The notes below the pieces were generated by a model that was not told the DNA's origin, made no database searches, and saw only the letters and a list, made by a program, of their open reading frames with translations. 64,000 nucleotides of DNA from the NCBI GenBank assembly GCA_016165875.1, contig JABBOT010000080.1, forward strand, positions 43,059,114-43,123,113. Direction: 5' to 3'. Shown here piece after piece: positions 49,837 through 59,730 of this stretch (positions within the stretch are counted from its first letter, which is position 1; each line of letters begins with the position of its first letter). Position numbers and translations under genes: made by a program. Source of the stretch: Acanthopleura granulata (lineage: Eukaryota > Mollusca > Polyplacophora > Chitonida > Chitonidae).

Positions 49837-50559
49837 CCGCAGTGACATTTGGTTTGAAATTCGTGCAACGCAGAATCATGCAGAAAGCGACATCAGATAG
49901 ACACGTCTTCGCGCGCTAATTCCAACATAGTGAAGGAATTTCCCTTACATGAACTTTAGGAAAAACTGTAGATATTTTGGGCGTGGGGGAGGGGGGGGGG
50001 CAGGCTCAGCGGAAAGGAAATAAGAAAATACAATCCTTTTTATGTTATCCCGTCACCCCATTGCTAATTCTGTTCACGGTGTGGTATCGGTCACTAACGA
50101 GCTCTCGACAACTCTTCGCAATCGCCGGAGAGATAATCTGCCTGAATACACATTTGGATGTTTCCACTCTGTTTTTGGGCCGGTAATTCAACAGTCAAAT
50201 AAACAGGCTTCCACTGTCCGTGGAACTCTTTCGTTCAAGTATAAAACTGACTTCCATCGAGCAAGTGAAATATTTTTGAGTATGGGTCAGACAACAATGA
50301 AATAAATCATTAAAACAGATAAACAAACCTATAAGTCTTTGTATAAAGGTGGTTATAGTGTTTTACCTCGGAAATCATTCATGGTTGCTTACCGAAATAT
50401 GACTTTGACTTAAAACAAAACCAAATGGTTCCAAATTAAGTGGGCACCGTTAAAAATGTCCATCTCAGCCTATAGAATTACATCATTCTTGAGTAGAACT
50501 AAATTATTTTCCTTGAATAATATAGCGTTTTTTATATTTTATAAATTTGTTTTATTTAG

Positions 50560-51151
50560 GTCCTCAATGAACTCGTCCCTGGAATTTCTGCAAGGAAAAT
50601 GGAGGACATGGTACAAAAACCTGGACGTAAACAAGGACGGTATCGTTTCGAGAGAGGATTACAAATCCAGCTTGGGTGATTACGAAAAGTACTACTCCAG
50701 TAAAGTGGACGAAAAGACCATGGAGAGAATCAGGAAAGGCTTTAAAGTCTACTGGGACGAGGTCATCCTCGGGAAGTTTGGCAAGAAGGACACGGTCACT
50801 GAAGATGAATTTATCGCCAATATGACAAAAGAGTACCAGTCCAACCTCGACGGTTTCCGGCAAACCGTCCGCTACATGTTCGAGGAGATTATTGGTGCAG
50901 CTGACGTAGATGGCAACGGTATGGTCAATTTCCATGAATTCTACGTGATTTTCTGCGCATTTGGACACAAAGACGAGAAAATTTTGAAACGCATGTTCTG
51001 TGACTACGGCCCCACCGAAAAGAATGAGATCTCATTGGCGGCCATGACGGAATCATGGATAGACATTATAATTGGAGAAGACCCAAATAAAATCAACGTG
51101 GTCATCAATGCCTTCACAGAAGGTGCGGCTCCGGGGACAATTACAATGTAA
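50560..51151 (+). CDS. Sarcoplasmic calcium-binding protein-like EF-hand protein 1 (exon 2)
   Basis: Cytosolic Ca2+-buffer type protein, 197 residues if the start codon is split (AT at 48207-48208 plus G at 50560), or 194 if the internal ATG at 50567 is used. Family members are about 180-200 residues. EF loop 1 (residues 23-34, DVNKDGIVSRED) and EF loop 3 (116-127, DVDGNGMVNFHE) have the canonical D-x-N/D-x-D/N-G spacing. Sites 2 (near 74-84) and 4 (near 150-163) have lost ligands, as is usual in this family. The acceptor TTTATTTAG at 50559 and stop TAA at 51149 bound the exon. It is about half identical by eye to the copy at 56624. A calexcitin-type role is possible. The longer ORF start at 50456 is intronic. 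Confidence 0.88.
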
Positions 51152-52032
51152 CTGACACACCAACAATCAGGCGTCAGGTCACCGCGGTAGTACATAGCAA
51201 GGAGGGAGAGGCTCAGGGAAATGTAATAGTATGTTCTGGGTGTCAGGGAAGCACCACGATGTAACAAACGCAGGCTTCACGAAATAGAAACGATATAATG
51301 AACTAAGCTATACAACACTGAGGGAGCTACCGTAAAGTAAAACACTTGGCCAGGCCTCAAAGAACAATCAGAATGTAACAAACTAAACTACAGACGACAC
51401 TGTGAAGACTACCACCGTGTCATTTCCCTTGCCTGGTGTCAAAAAACAATATATATAACAAAAAAAGCTACAGGACAAAGAGAGCCAGGACGATATACAA
51501 CCGAGAGAATGTAACAGAGTAATTTAGACACCGGATTGCCTTGGTCCGCCACGCATACGGCTTGGTTAGAAATGATTGTTAATGGCGAAAAACAACTATG
51601 GAATGAATGATTCACTAAGTAAATCATTTCAGTAATACAAAAATATATGAATAAACAATTACCTCAAGATGTAAAGAAAGAAATATATTAATAAACCATT
51701 GAATCAATCAAATCAATGTGTAATTTACTGAATGATATGACTGAACGTTAGATTGCCGGAGATGAGAGTGAGTAATCGGAGTGAGGTCCCAAGTTGGGAA
51801 TGGAAATCTGTGCATGTCCTAAAAGGATAAGTTACACGGATACCGGTTTATACTGACCGACAGGCTATCTTTTATTATTGTCAATTGGCCCACACCGTCC
51901 CTTTAGGCCAAAATGTCGTTTTAACGGCAGCCGACTGGAAGTATCAGCCAAAGCGTCGTGTGTTCGGCAGCCCACTGGCCTCCGGTCTTTAAGGACGGGC
52001 TCTCATTCCTATTAACTAAAACTAGGTATGAC
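51152..52032. other. 3' flank of EF-hand gene 1
   Basis: Probable 3' UTR and intergenic DNA. No further gene recognised. Confidence 0.45.
51650..51655 (+). promoter_or_regulatory. Possible polyadenylation signal of EF-hand gene 1
   Basis: First clear AATAAA after the stop, about 500 bases downstream. A second lies near 51691. Confidence 0.35.
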
Positions 52033-52296
52033 ATTTATTTATTTATTTATTTATTTGATTGGTGTTTCACGCTGTACTCAAGGATACTTCACTTATACGG
52101 CGACGGTCAGAGCTCGGGGACGGACAGAGCCCGGGGAGACCCACGACCATCCGTAGGTTGCTGGCAGACCTTTCCACGTATGGCCGGAGAGGAATCCAGC
52201 ATGAGCTGTACTTTACCTCACTGCGACCGCACTGGTAAGAAGGTTCTGTGTCATTAGGCTACGCTAGCGAGCTGTCCCACTGAGCCATGATGCCCC
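52033..52296 (-). mobile_element. tRNA-derived SINE, near full length
   Basis: On + it starts with an ATTTATTTATTTATTTATTT tail complement, then GATTGGTGTTTCACGCTGTA, ACAGAGCCCGGGGAGACCCA, GTATGGCCGGAGAGGAATCC, and ends in the tRNA-like complement (ACGCTAGCGAGCTGTCCC, CTGAGCC). Confidence 0.88.
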
Positions 52297-53829
52297 TATT
52301 AACTAACTACTAACCCTACTAAGTATAAACGTACACCATCTTATCTCTTATGCATATTTGTCATACGAATTGAAACAATTTTACAATTGCCACAAACAAG
52401 AGGGAAGGGAGTGAGGGGTGGCGAGCAAAAACCACTCTTTTCTTCCCAGCTGCCAATTCTCACTGGTTTGACGACAACATGAAGTCACGAGCTTTCTGGC
52501 GAGAGACCGAGTTTGACTTCACCCAGGCAGACAGTCGTCTCCAGGCAATATTGCCAGTATTAATGAAAACAAATAAACAAAAAAGTATTTTGTGTCGTAG
52601 TGGACCTTCGGGTGCACTGCCGTGGGCATATAATCCCACTGATGGTAAAGGCATGGCGCGACAAGGGGTTGAAGCCAACAGATATCAGTTACATGTTTCA
52701 TATTTTCAACTGATCTTAAAATACCTACCACACCAGACAAAGTCACCGCTGAAATTGTTACTGAGAGCAACAACAGTAGGAGTAGTACATGAAGTATATT
52801 GTCATGTATTTCTTCATGATATTTGGCGCTCTGCTGAGGCTGAAATGACCATTGGATGGTTATGTCTGTCGAATGATATCTAGCCAGTCAGGAGGCATAT
52901 AATTAAATACCTGACATAGAGCAAGCATCTTGTCCCATAAGAAGCATTTGACAGTCCGTTTTATGAGATCAGCGGTGATCAATCAAAAAGACGGAAAATC
53001 GCTAATATCCGCAAAAACCACTATCAAGATGTTAGAATAAATGTATGGTGTGATTTGATTGTAGAGAATTTTCTGAAAATTTCCATATCAAGCTCTTCCA
53101 TATCCTGTAATAAATTATGGAGTTATGAATGATATTTATTATATTCTCAACACGAATATGGCCCTGTTTTGTCGTGGAAATGTGTGTAGACTTGAACGGA
53201 GATCACTTGTCAGCTACGCTGGGTCGGAGCCTTCCGGTATCCAGGCCGTTTATAGTTCGTGGTACAGCATTTCCAGTCCTTCTGTTTGTACCTATTCGTG
53301 AGAACACGTGATTGCGTCAGGGTAACTGGGTTCCGATAAATGTCCAGGAGGAGGTAGAGTGTACAAAACTGACAATACACCTTGTAATTATAACATGTAC
53401 ATGTATTCAGTTTTCAGTTGTCTATGTACACAGTTTCTAAACCAGGGTTCAGGGCTGCCAGTTTTTTTTTAACAGTGTCGTGGAAAGTTTCTAAAGAGCA
53501 ATGATTTGGCGTATTACAGAGGTACATTATTGGCTAAATTAACATTACAACTTCACAGGAAGCCTAACAGGCCGGCACTTTCAGAAATAACAGACAACCA
53601 ATTATTTGAAACACAACCACAAGTCTGAATAATAAATAAAAAAACATTTCGAAGAAGGTAAATTCTGTATGCTGCCAAATATGTGATAGCCTCGGCAAAG
53701 ATTGTCAAGAAGTATTTGGTAGACAGCTGATATATCTGTAGAAAAATGCTTTGCAGAGTACCTGAAGGTTAGATCTATCAATTTCGCTGTTCATTGTCCA
53801 GTTGTCTTGGTTTACACTCTTTCTACAAT
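52297..53829. other. Intergenic DNA, nothing firm
   Basis: Overlapping plus (52479-52883, 134 codons) and minus (52519-52773) ORFs show no recognisable domain. No repeat stands out. Confidence 0.45.
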
Positions 53830-54411
53830 TTAGAAGTGCGACAAAACCGCAGACACTTTTTGGTTCGTTTTCTTTTCATCTCCCTTAACTGCTAGGTCGG
53901 TCCAAGATTCGATGATTGTGGCTAGATTAATTCCTTTGTCGCTCCGCTGGTATTCTTGGTAGGTTTATTGTACCAATATGTCGACTCAGCGACACTGAGC
54001 CTCCGAAAGCTCGGAATATCACATTTAATTCGGTATAAGACAAATATCTATTGTTGTCGTCGTCGGCATCTTGGCAAAACTTGGTTATTGCGCGAGGAGA
54101 GAGCTATCGCAATCCTTCTGGGCCTGCTTGGAACAATTTTGTCAGGGAAACAACAGATTCATCGGAAGAAATGTTGTCTTCATGCGTAATTTTGCTAAAC
54201 ATAAAGTCCTTCCAAAACTCTCGCAGACCTTCTGCCATAAGAGCCAATTTCTTCTTGTCTACACGACTGCGGTACTAATTTTCAAAATCTACAAGACACT
54301 CTTTGTAATCCTGCCTGGAGAGGACACCGTCTCTGTTGACATTTAACCCTTCAACTATTTGACCCATTTTCTTTCTGCATAAAACTGATTTCTGAACCTT
54401 CAGTAGATGCC
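53830..54411 (-). pseudogene. Inverted, broken copy of the EF-hand gene
   Basis: Read on minus, 54411-53830 follows EF-hand gene 2 over its whole exon 2. It keeps the acceptor TTTGTTTAG at 54412 and the same phase-matched TCT ACT/ACA GAA GG start. Breaks: a small indel before EF loop 1; in-frame TAG at 54275-54277 and at 54104-54106; a further frameshift after the FRAFG region; EF loop 3 altered to DADDDNNRYLSY. The end matches the gene 2 C-terminus to a stop at 53830-53832. Keeping the intron acceptor means it arose by DNA duplication and inversion, not by retroposition. Apparent plus-strand ORFs here are shadows. Confidence 0.9.
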
Positions 54412-56090
54412 CTAAACAAAAAGCAAAGAGATAAAAACTCAGCATTGTAGAAGGTGGTATGTGAACTTTGTGTATTCTTTGTGTTAGTATGATTTCAGAT
54501 TATTAAAAAGCAGAATGGGAGACCAGTCTGAAAATACTCATTATATCTTTTGCAGTGAACTCCAATCCAGTTTGAATCTATAGCTTATCGCTTCTGGTTT
54601 GTGCAAAAAACAGTCTGGGAACGCAGCCTCAGAAATGTATGATTTCTTAGTTTTCTGTTACAATCAATTTACACATCTGTCAACGTGAACAAATTACACT
54701 CTAACACAGATTATGTTACAGGAGAAAATCGGTTGTGCATCCCGAGCCAGGCATTAACATCGTCATTGCATTCACGGTTGGGAGTATAACTGACAAACTC
54801 TAAGGGCTTTCTGGGTGTTTTTTGTTCACCTGTTCAAACATCCAATGTTGATAAAGCTACATGTAGGACAACCAACAAGTTTCCGAACAGAAGTTGTTTG
54901 CATTTGTTATATGCCGTGGCTCCATTACTTTTATCGTAATCTGATAATAACCGCAAGGCAATCGAATCAAGACAAATCTGCATTCACGGTTGGGAGCGTA
55001 AAATCTTTCTCACAATATACTGAACAAGTAGAGCAAGACCCAGGGACTGTAAAGATTAAGGCACTGCTAGTAAACAGCATCTACCTGTACGCTCGAACTA
55101 GAGCTAAAGTTAAGTGCACGCTACTCCCCATACCAAGGTTAATGCTTTTTATCTGCATGTGCATGTAAACTAAATACTGGATGTGTAAGATTAGCGATAC
55201 TAGTGGGTGGACAGTTCATAAAGCTTATGTCCTTTAAGCTGGACTACAAACATTGGTTGCACTTGCATTGGACAGGCTGTTTAAGCCTTCAGTAAAAAGT
55301 TCTTCCCTTGGGTTCTTCCTCGACTGGTCTGAATAAGTTGATCTCATAGCGCAGACTAGCTTTGGCAAATGATACGATGTGTGTTTTTTTCTTTCTTTTG
55401 ACTGTGCAAAAAGTTCAGCGAGTTCCATGCAGAGGTTGAATGTAGATCACTTTGAGGTTTTTAGACCTTATAACGAGTAAATTCTGCTCTGGGATGAACC
55501 TTTTACACTTTTACAAATCTTGCTTTGTTAAAATGTTGATGATTAATTCACTACGCTGTCACTTTCAGCCAAGTTACACAATGAGAAGGTTAGAATGTCA
55601 GTAATCATGAAATAACCAGCGGAATCTCATCCATCCATGGCACCAGATCACAAGTGTTCTATCCATGCGTTCGCTTTGAGACAGTGTGTATAAGGTTTGG
55701 GCCGTACATTTACATCATGATAATTGTTAAAACAAACCTTGACAGGGAATTCATTTCTGAATCATTAAATGTTACAAAAATGAATTTCATAAAGCTAAAA
55801 AATAATGAAAAAATAAAATAAATAATAACGAAAAAATAAAGTCACTACATTCTCGCGTTCTCGATTGGCTTACAAGTTCGGTCATAAAAACCCCGGGTTG
55901 AGATCACGCGATTTCTTATCAAAAATCGCCACTAAAGGACCAGAGTGGCCACATCGGTCTTGCATAGATTTGACCACATTGGGTGCATGTGCTGGACTAT
56001 AATTTCATGGGTCAAAGGACACTTTTTTCTTCCCTTCTGTAAACATTTAAGCGAACCGCCCAAATGCGCATGTAGGTCACATTGATGGCT
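54412..56090. other. Flank between the pseudogene and EF-hand gene 2
   Basis: Any exon 1 of the pseudogene would lie here on minus; no AT|GTAAGT-type donor was found. The plus ORF at 54815-55168 (117 codons) has no recognised domain. An 18-base direct repeat, TGCATTCACGGTTGGGAG, occurs at 54767 and 54979. Confidence 0.45.
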
Positions 56091-56091
56091 A

Positions 56092-56099
56092 TATATAAG
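56092..56099 (+). promoter_or_regulatory. TATA box of EF-hand gene 2
   Basis: TATATAAG lies about 140-147 bases before the exon 1 donor at 56239. Transcription would start near 56120-56130. Confidence 0.65.
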
Positions 56100-56121
56100 A
56101 CATGCACGACTGTACTTTTAG

Positions 56122-56238
56122 CTAGTCATTGTTAGGCCATCTCCGTAACAGTACTTGTAGAACATATTCAGGTCTCAGCCTGGAGGATCCATATACAGTG
56201 AAAGTCATTTCACAGAAGACTCCGAGAGCTTGCAGTAT
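56122..56238 (+). other. Predicted exon 1 (5' leader) of EF-hand gene 2, ending in AT of the start codon
   Basis: Ends ...CTTGCAGTAT, followed by donor GTAAGTAC at 56239. The intron 56239-56623 (385 bases) ends in TTTTTTCTTAG. Joining AT with the first exon 2 base G gives ATG followed by TCG TCT ACA GAA in the EF-hand frame. The left end is estimated from the TATA box. Confidence 0.6.
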
Positions 56239-56623
56239 GTAAGTACAACCATGTTTTCAGTGATTTATTACGAGATAAAGAGTGCTTTCAGAAAAAAAAC
56301 AGGAGTGTCTAGTTCTAAGAACCCAAAGAAAGGTATCGCTCAAGGAAAGAAGTTTTTAAACCAACTTATAGACTGAAGTGACTTACAGTGGATGACGAGT
56401 GACTACAATGTAAACGCTGGGACAGTTAAGTTTTATTAAATACGCGTCACAGGTATCTGCCATTTAGATCTTTATTCTATTTCATCAACAGAGAAAAAGT
56501 TAAATGATAACGAATAACCCGTTCCGCTGTTGTCAAATGCAATAAATCCTCAGTTATGTTGTGTTTACCTTCGACAGCGTGCTTTTGTCCGACGTAACCT
56601 TTAATATTGTAATTTTTTCTTAG

Positions 56624-57194
56624 GTCGTCTACAGAAGGCTCAGTAATCAGTTTAATGCAGCAAAAGTGGAGGAACTGGTTTAAGACCTTAGATGTCAACA
56701 GAGACGGCATCCTCTCCAAGCAAGACTACAAGGATTGTATGAAAGATTTTGAAAATTACTACCGCAGTCGGGTGGACGAGAATAGTCTGGCTAACATGGT
56801 AGAAGGTCTGCGACAGTTTTGGGAGGTCTTGATCTTTAGAAAAATAGCTCATAAAGATACTGTTTCTTCCGATGAATTCGTGTCGTCCCTCACAGAGCAG
56901 TTCCAAACTGACCCGGAAGGATTACGTCAGGTGACCCGCCGTATAATGACGATGATTTGTAAAGCTCTTGATGCCGATCACAATGGATACCTGTCCTACG
57001 ATGAATTTGCGATTACCTTCCGTGCATTTGGAACGAAAGAAGAAAGTCTGATACAAAAAACCTACCAAGAGTATCATCCGAGGGAAAAAGGAGTAGAGCT
57101 TACGGGATTTATCGAGTCTTGGATCGATTTAGTAGTTGGTGAAGACGAAAAGAAAGAGAATCTAGCAGTAAAGGGATATGTGTCGCAAATCTAA
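56624..57194 (+). CDS. Sarcoplasmic calcium-binding protein-like EF-hand protein 2 (exon 2)
   Basis: Paralogue of the gene at 50560. 190 residues with the split start codon, 179 from the internal ATG at 56655. The split start is preferred because the ten extra codons are also conserved in the inverted pseudogene (TEGS.IS). EF loop 1 (24-35, DVNRDGILSKQD) and loop 3 (117-128, DADHNGYLSYDE) look functional; the second and fourth sites are degenerate. Conserved surroundings include KWRNWFKTLD, FRAFGTKEE and ESWIDLVVGED. Predicted to buffer or sense Ca2+ in cytosol, possibly muscle or neurons (family knowledge). The upstream TATA box gives it a clear promoter. Confidence 0.9.
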
Positions 57195-57594
57195 GGCTTT
57201 TGGTTGCCATCTGTACTGAGTTTGGTATGGAGACGAGACTCCTGACCCTTTAACTTTCAACTCAGACTGTCTCACATCAGCCTAACGCTAGAGAATTTTT
57301 CGGGTAGGTTTAACACAAGACTTGTATTTTTTCTGAGGAATTGTAGTTTCTAAATATATGCAAAAAATTCCAGCGACAGTTTTGTAGTTCTAAAATGCAT
57401 TTGTGAAAGTTTTGAAGGTTTAGATGTTTGTTATGGACATCAGCCAGACTAACGGAACCATGAACCTCTGGATGAGAACTACCGTAAATAAGGTAACCAA
57501 ACCCTTTATGGAAATCTTCACCTACAGGCATGATGCCGTTTGACCTTTCATGGCAACACAATGTACACATTGTTTCATTTGATATCCATTGGTC

Positions 57595-57600
57595 AATAAA
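57595..57600 (+). promoter_or_regulatory. Possible polyadenylation signal of EF-hand gene 2
   Basis: AATAAA about 400 bases after the stop codon. Confidence 0.4.
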
Positions 57601-58560
57601 TTCCATTTTTTATGTACAAAGCGTTTTCATTACATTTCTAAAGAACATCCTTTCGCGGAATGTCTCGCACCGTCTGGAGAGGGTGGCAACCACCCCCCCC
57701 CCCTCCCGATTTTCCTGCCATTGCATCGCCATGTGGGCAGGCAATCTGTACTTGATCTTGTTGCTTCGTCTTTGCTGTCCATCATTAAAGAACCGACTAT
57801 TTGATTGGATACTGTATTATGTCAATATGTATTAGCTGTCGTGACGGGTGAATAGGTTATGGTTGTCTGGTGAATTTCGGCGGAAAACATAGCTACAGGG
57901 GACGTGTCTGACGTGATAAAATGAACATATTATTTACAAAGCACTGATTACAACCTTTACATTTACATCTGAAAACATAGATTGTCAGTGGATTAATTAT
58001 TTTATTTTAGGCCCTCAGGCCCCACTTCTTGACAAATATCACGTTCTAGCCAGACCTAGTTTAGTATTTCAGTGTCCCACATGCTTGTGTGCATGTTTGC
58101 GTTGATTTAACGTGAGACAGAAACCTAAAGATATGTAGTGAGACACATTAAAGTCATATCTATATGTCAATTATCTCACAGTTACATACCATACCGTCAA
58201 ATCAGCTTACTGCGTACGACAAGAATCTCTAAGACGCATTGGCTTTGGAGATTATGTAACTTAGTCATTGTCTTCAGGTTTCATAAGTGATATTACATAT
58301 ACTACATGTAATTACATATCTTTCTTTTTGTACGTTCTTCGTTCTCGATCTGCACTGAAGTAACTGCGAAGGTTTTTTGGGTCAAAATTTACATTTCAGG
58401 ACACGACAACAAAATGAGTCATCAACTGAGAATTTACTTTTCGGAAATGCATTATGCACCCTGTAGACAAGGCTTTAAAAATCTAGGAACGAATTGGTCG
58501 AACTAACGATAACTAACGATAACGATATCACGTGATATCATGTTGAAAGTGCTATTACGT
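57601..58560. other. Intergenic DNA, nothing recognised
   Basis: Contains a C-rich run at about 57690-57707 that could form G-quadruplex or triplex structure on the G strand. No gene recognised. Confidence 0.45.
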
Positions 58561-58757
58561 CTAGGCGCCTGCACAGACATTAGCATTCCATCGGTTAGTG
58601 CCATTAAATCTAGGTGTCTGCACAGACATTATCATTCCATCGGTTAGTGCCATTAAATCTAGGTGTCTGCACAGACATTATCATTCCATCTGTTAGTGCC
58701 ATTAAATCTAGGTGTCTGCACAGACATTATCATTCCATCTGTTACCGTAGTAAAAAT
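58561..58757 (+). repeat. 49-bp tandem repeat, 4 copies
   Basis: Units start at 58561, 58610, 58659 and 58708, each CTAGGTGTCTGCACAGACAT and onward. Copies 2-4 are almost identical. Each unit carries the small palindrome GTCTGCACAGAC. Confidence 0.95.
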
Positions 58758-58823
58758 CACAAGACCAAACTAATGTTCATCATAAACCACCGAAGAATTA
58801 TGGATGGAGTGTATTGAGTGTAA

Positions 58824-59115
58824 ATTTATTTATTTATTTATTTACTTACTTATTTATTTATTCATTTGATTGATACTTTACACCGTACTTAAAAATATTT
58901 CACTTACACGATGGCGGCCAGGATTTTGTTGGGAGGAAACCGGGCATGGCTCGGGGGAAACCCACTACTATCGGTTCGTTGCCAGCGGACCATACCATAT
59001 AAAACCGGAGAGGAAGCGGGTGTGAGCTGGGCTTGACATCACGGTGATCTCATTGATGAGAGGCACCTGGGTTATTACGCTGCACACACGCTAACTTCCC
59101 GCGGCCACGGAGGAG
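58824..59115 (-). mobile_element. tRNA-derived SINE, near full length
   Basis: Long TTTATTTATTTA-type tail complement first, then CATTTGATTGATACTTTACA, GATGGCGGCCAGGATTTTG, GGGAGGAAACCGGGCATGGC, ACCGGAGAGGAAGCGGG, and a degraded tRNA-like head complement ending GGCCACGGAGG. Confidence 0.85.
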
Positions 59116-59396
59116 CTTAAACCTGCAAAATGTCGATCCAACAACTCGACATGTCATTTCGTCGATGTTGTATCTAATCTTCGTCAAGGTTATGTCGACT
59201 TAGGAAGACTTACATAAGTCTATGTCCCAAATATCTGCCATGGTTATATTCAAGGCATCACAAGATTTGTTTTAACAGCTATCAGCGCTGAGTGTATGGT
59301 TGCGAACCAGTCGGTTAGGCACAACAATCGTACCCTCGTGTTTTCGTTCCATTGTCAGACGATGGTACAAAGCGATGGAATTACACCCCTAAGCAA

Positions 59397-59690
59397 GTAT
59401 CGTTCAATCGCTCTGCAGATTCATATCACCGCTTCGCAGGGTTGTGTCATCGCTTTGGAGAATCGTCTCATCGCTTCGCAGGGTTGTGTCATCGCTTTGG
59501 AGAATCGTCTCACCGCTTCGCAGGGTTGTGTCATCGCTTTGGAGAATCGTCTCATCGCTTCGCAGTATCAAGTCGTCGCTCTCTAGTATCAGGCCTTCGC
59601 TTTGCTGTATTATGTCAGTACTTTGCCGTTTCGTGGTAGCAATTTGTTGTTTCATGTCATTGCTTCGTGCAGTATCGTGTCATCGACTCT
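59397..59690 (+). repeat. 21-bp minisatellite with 42-bp higher-order units
   Basis: About 13 units of 21 bases. The central part alternates TCATCGCTTCGCAGGGTTG and TCATCGCTTTGGAGAATCG types, giving three near-identical 42-base pairs. Divergence rises to the right. As 21 is a multiple of 3, several frames on both strands stay open and create spurious repeat ORFs. Confidence 0.95.
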
Positions 59691-59730
59691 TAGCATCTTC
59701 TGTCGCTTCATTCCATCGTCGGGCGATGGA

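Noticed and set aside
50456..50566. Upstream extension of EF-hand protein 1 from the ATG at 50456
   Set aside because: The added residues are encoded by the T-rich intron end before the TTTATTTAG acceptor, and the paralogue has no counterpart.
50564..50968. Minus ORF of 134 codons and minus 56688-56906
   Set aside because: Antisense shadows of the two live EF-hand exons.
53956..54346. Plus-strand ORFs over the EF-hand pseudogene
   Set aside because: They are antisense shadows of the minus-strand relic.
54767..54996. 18-base direct repeat 212 bases apart
   Set aside because: Could be a target-site or slippage trace, but nothing between the copies looks like an inserted element.
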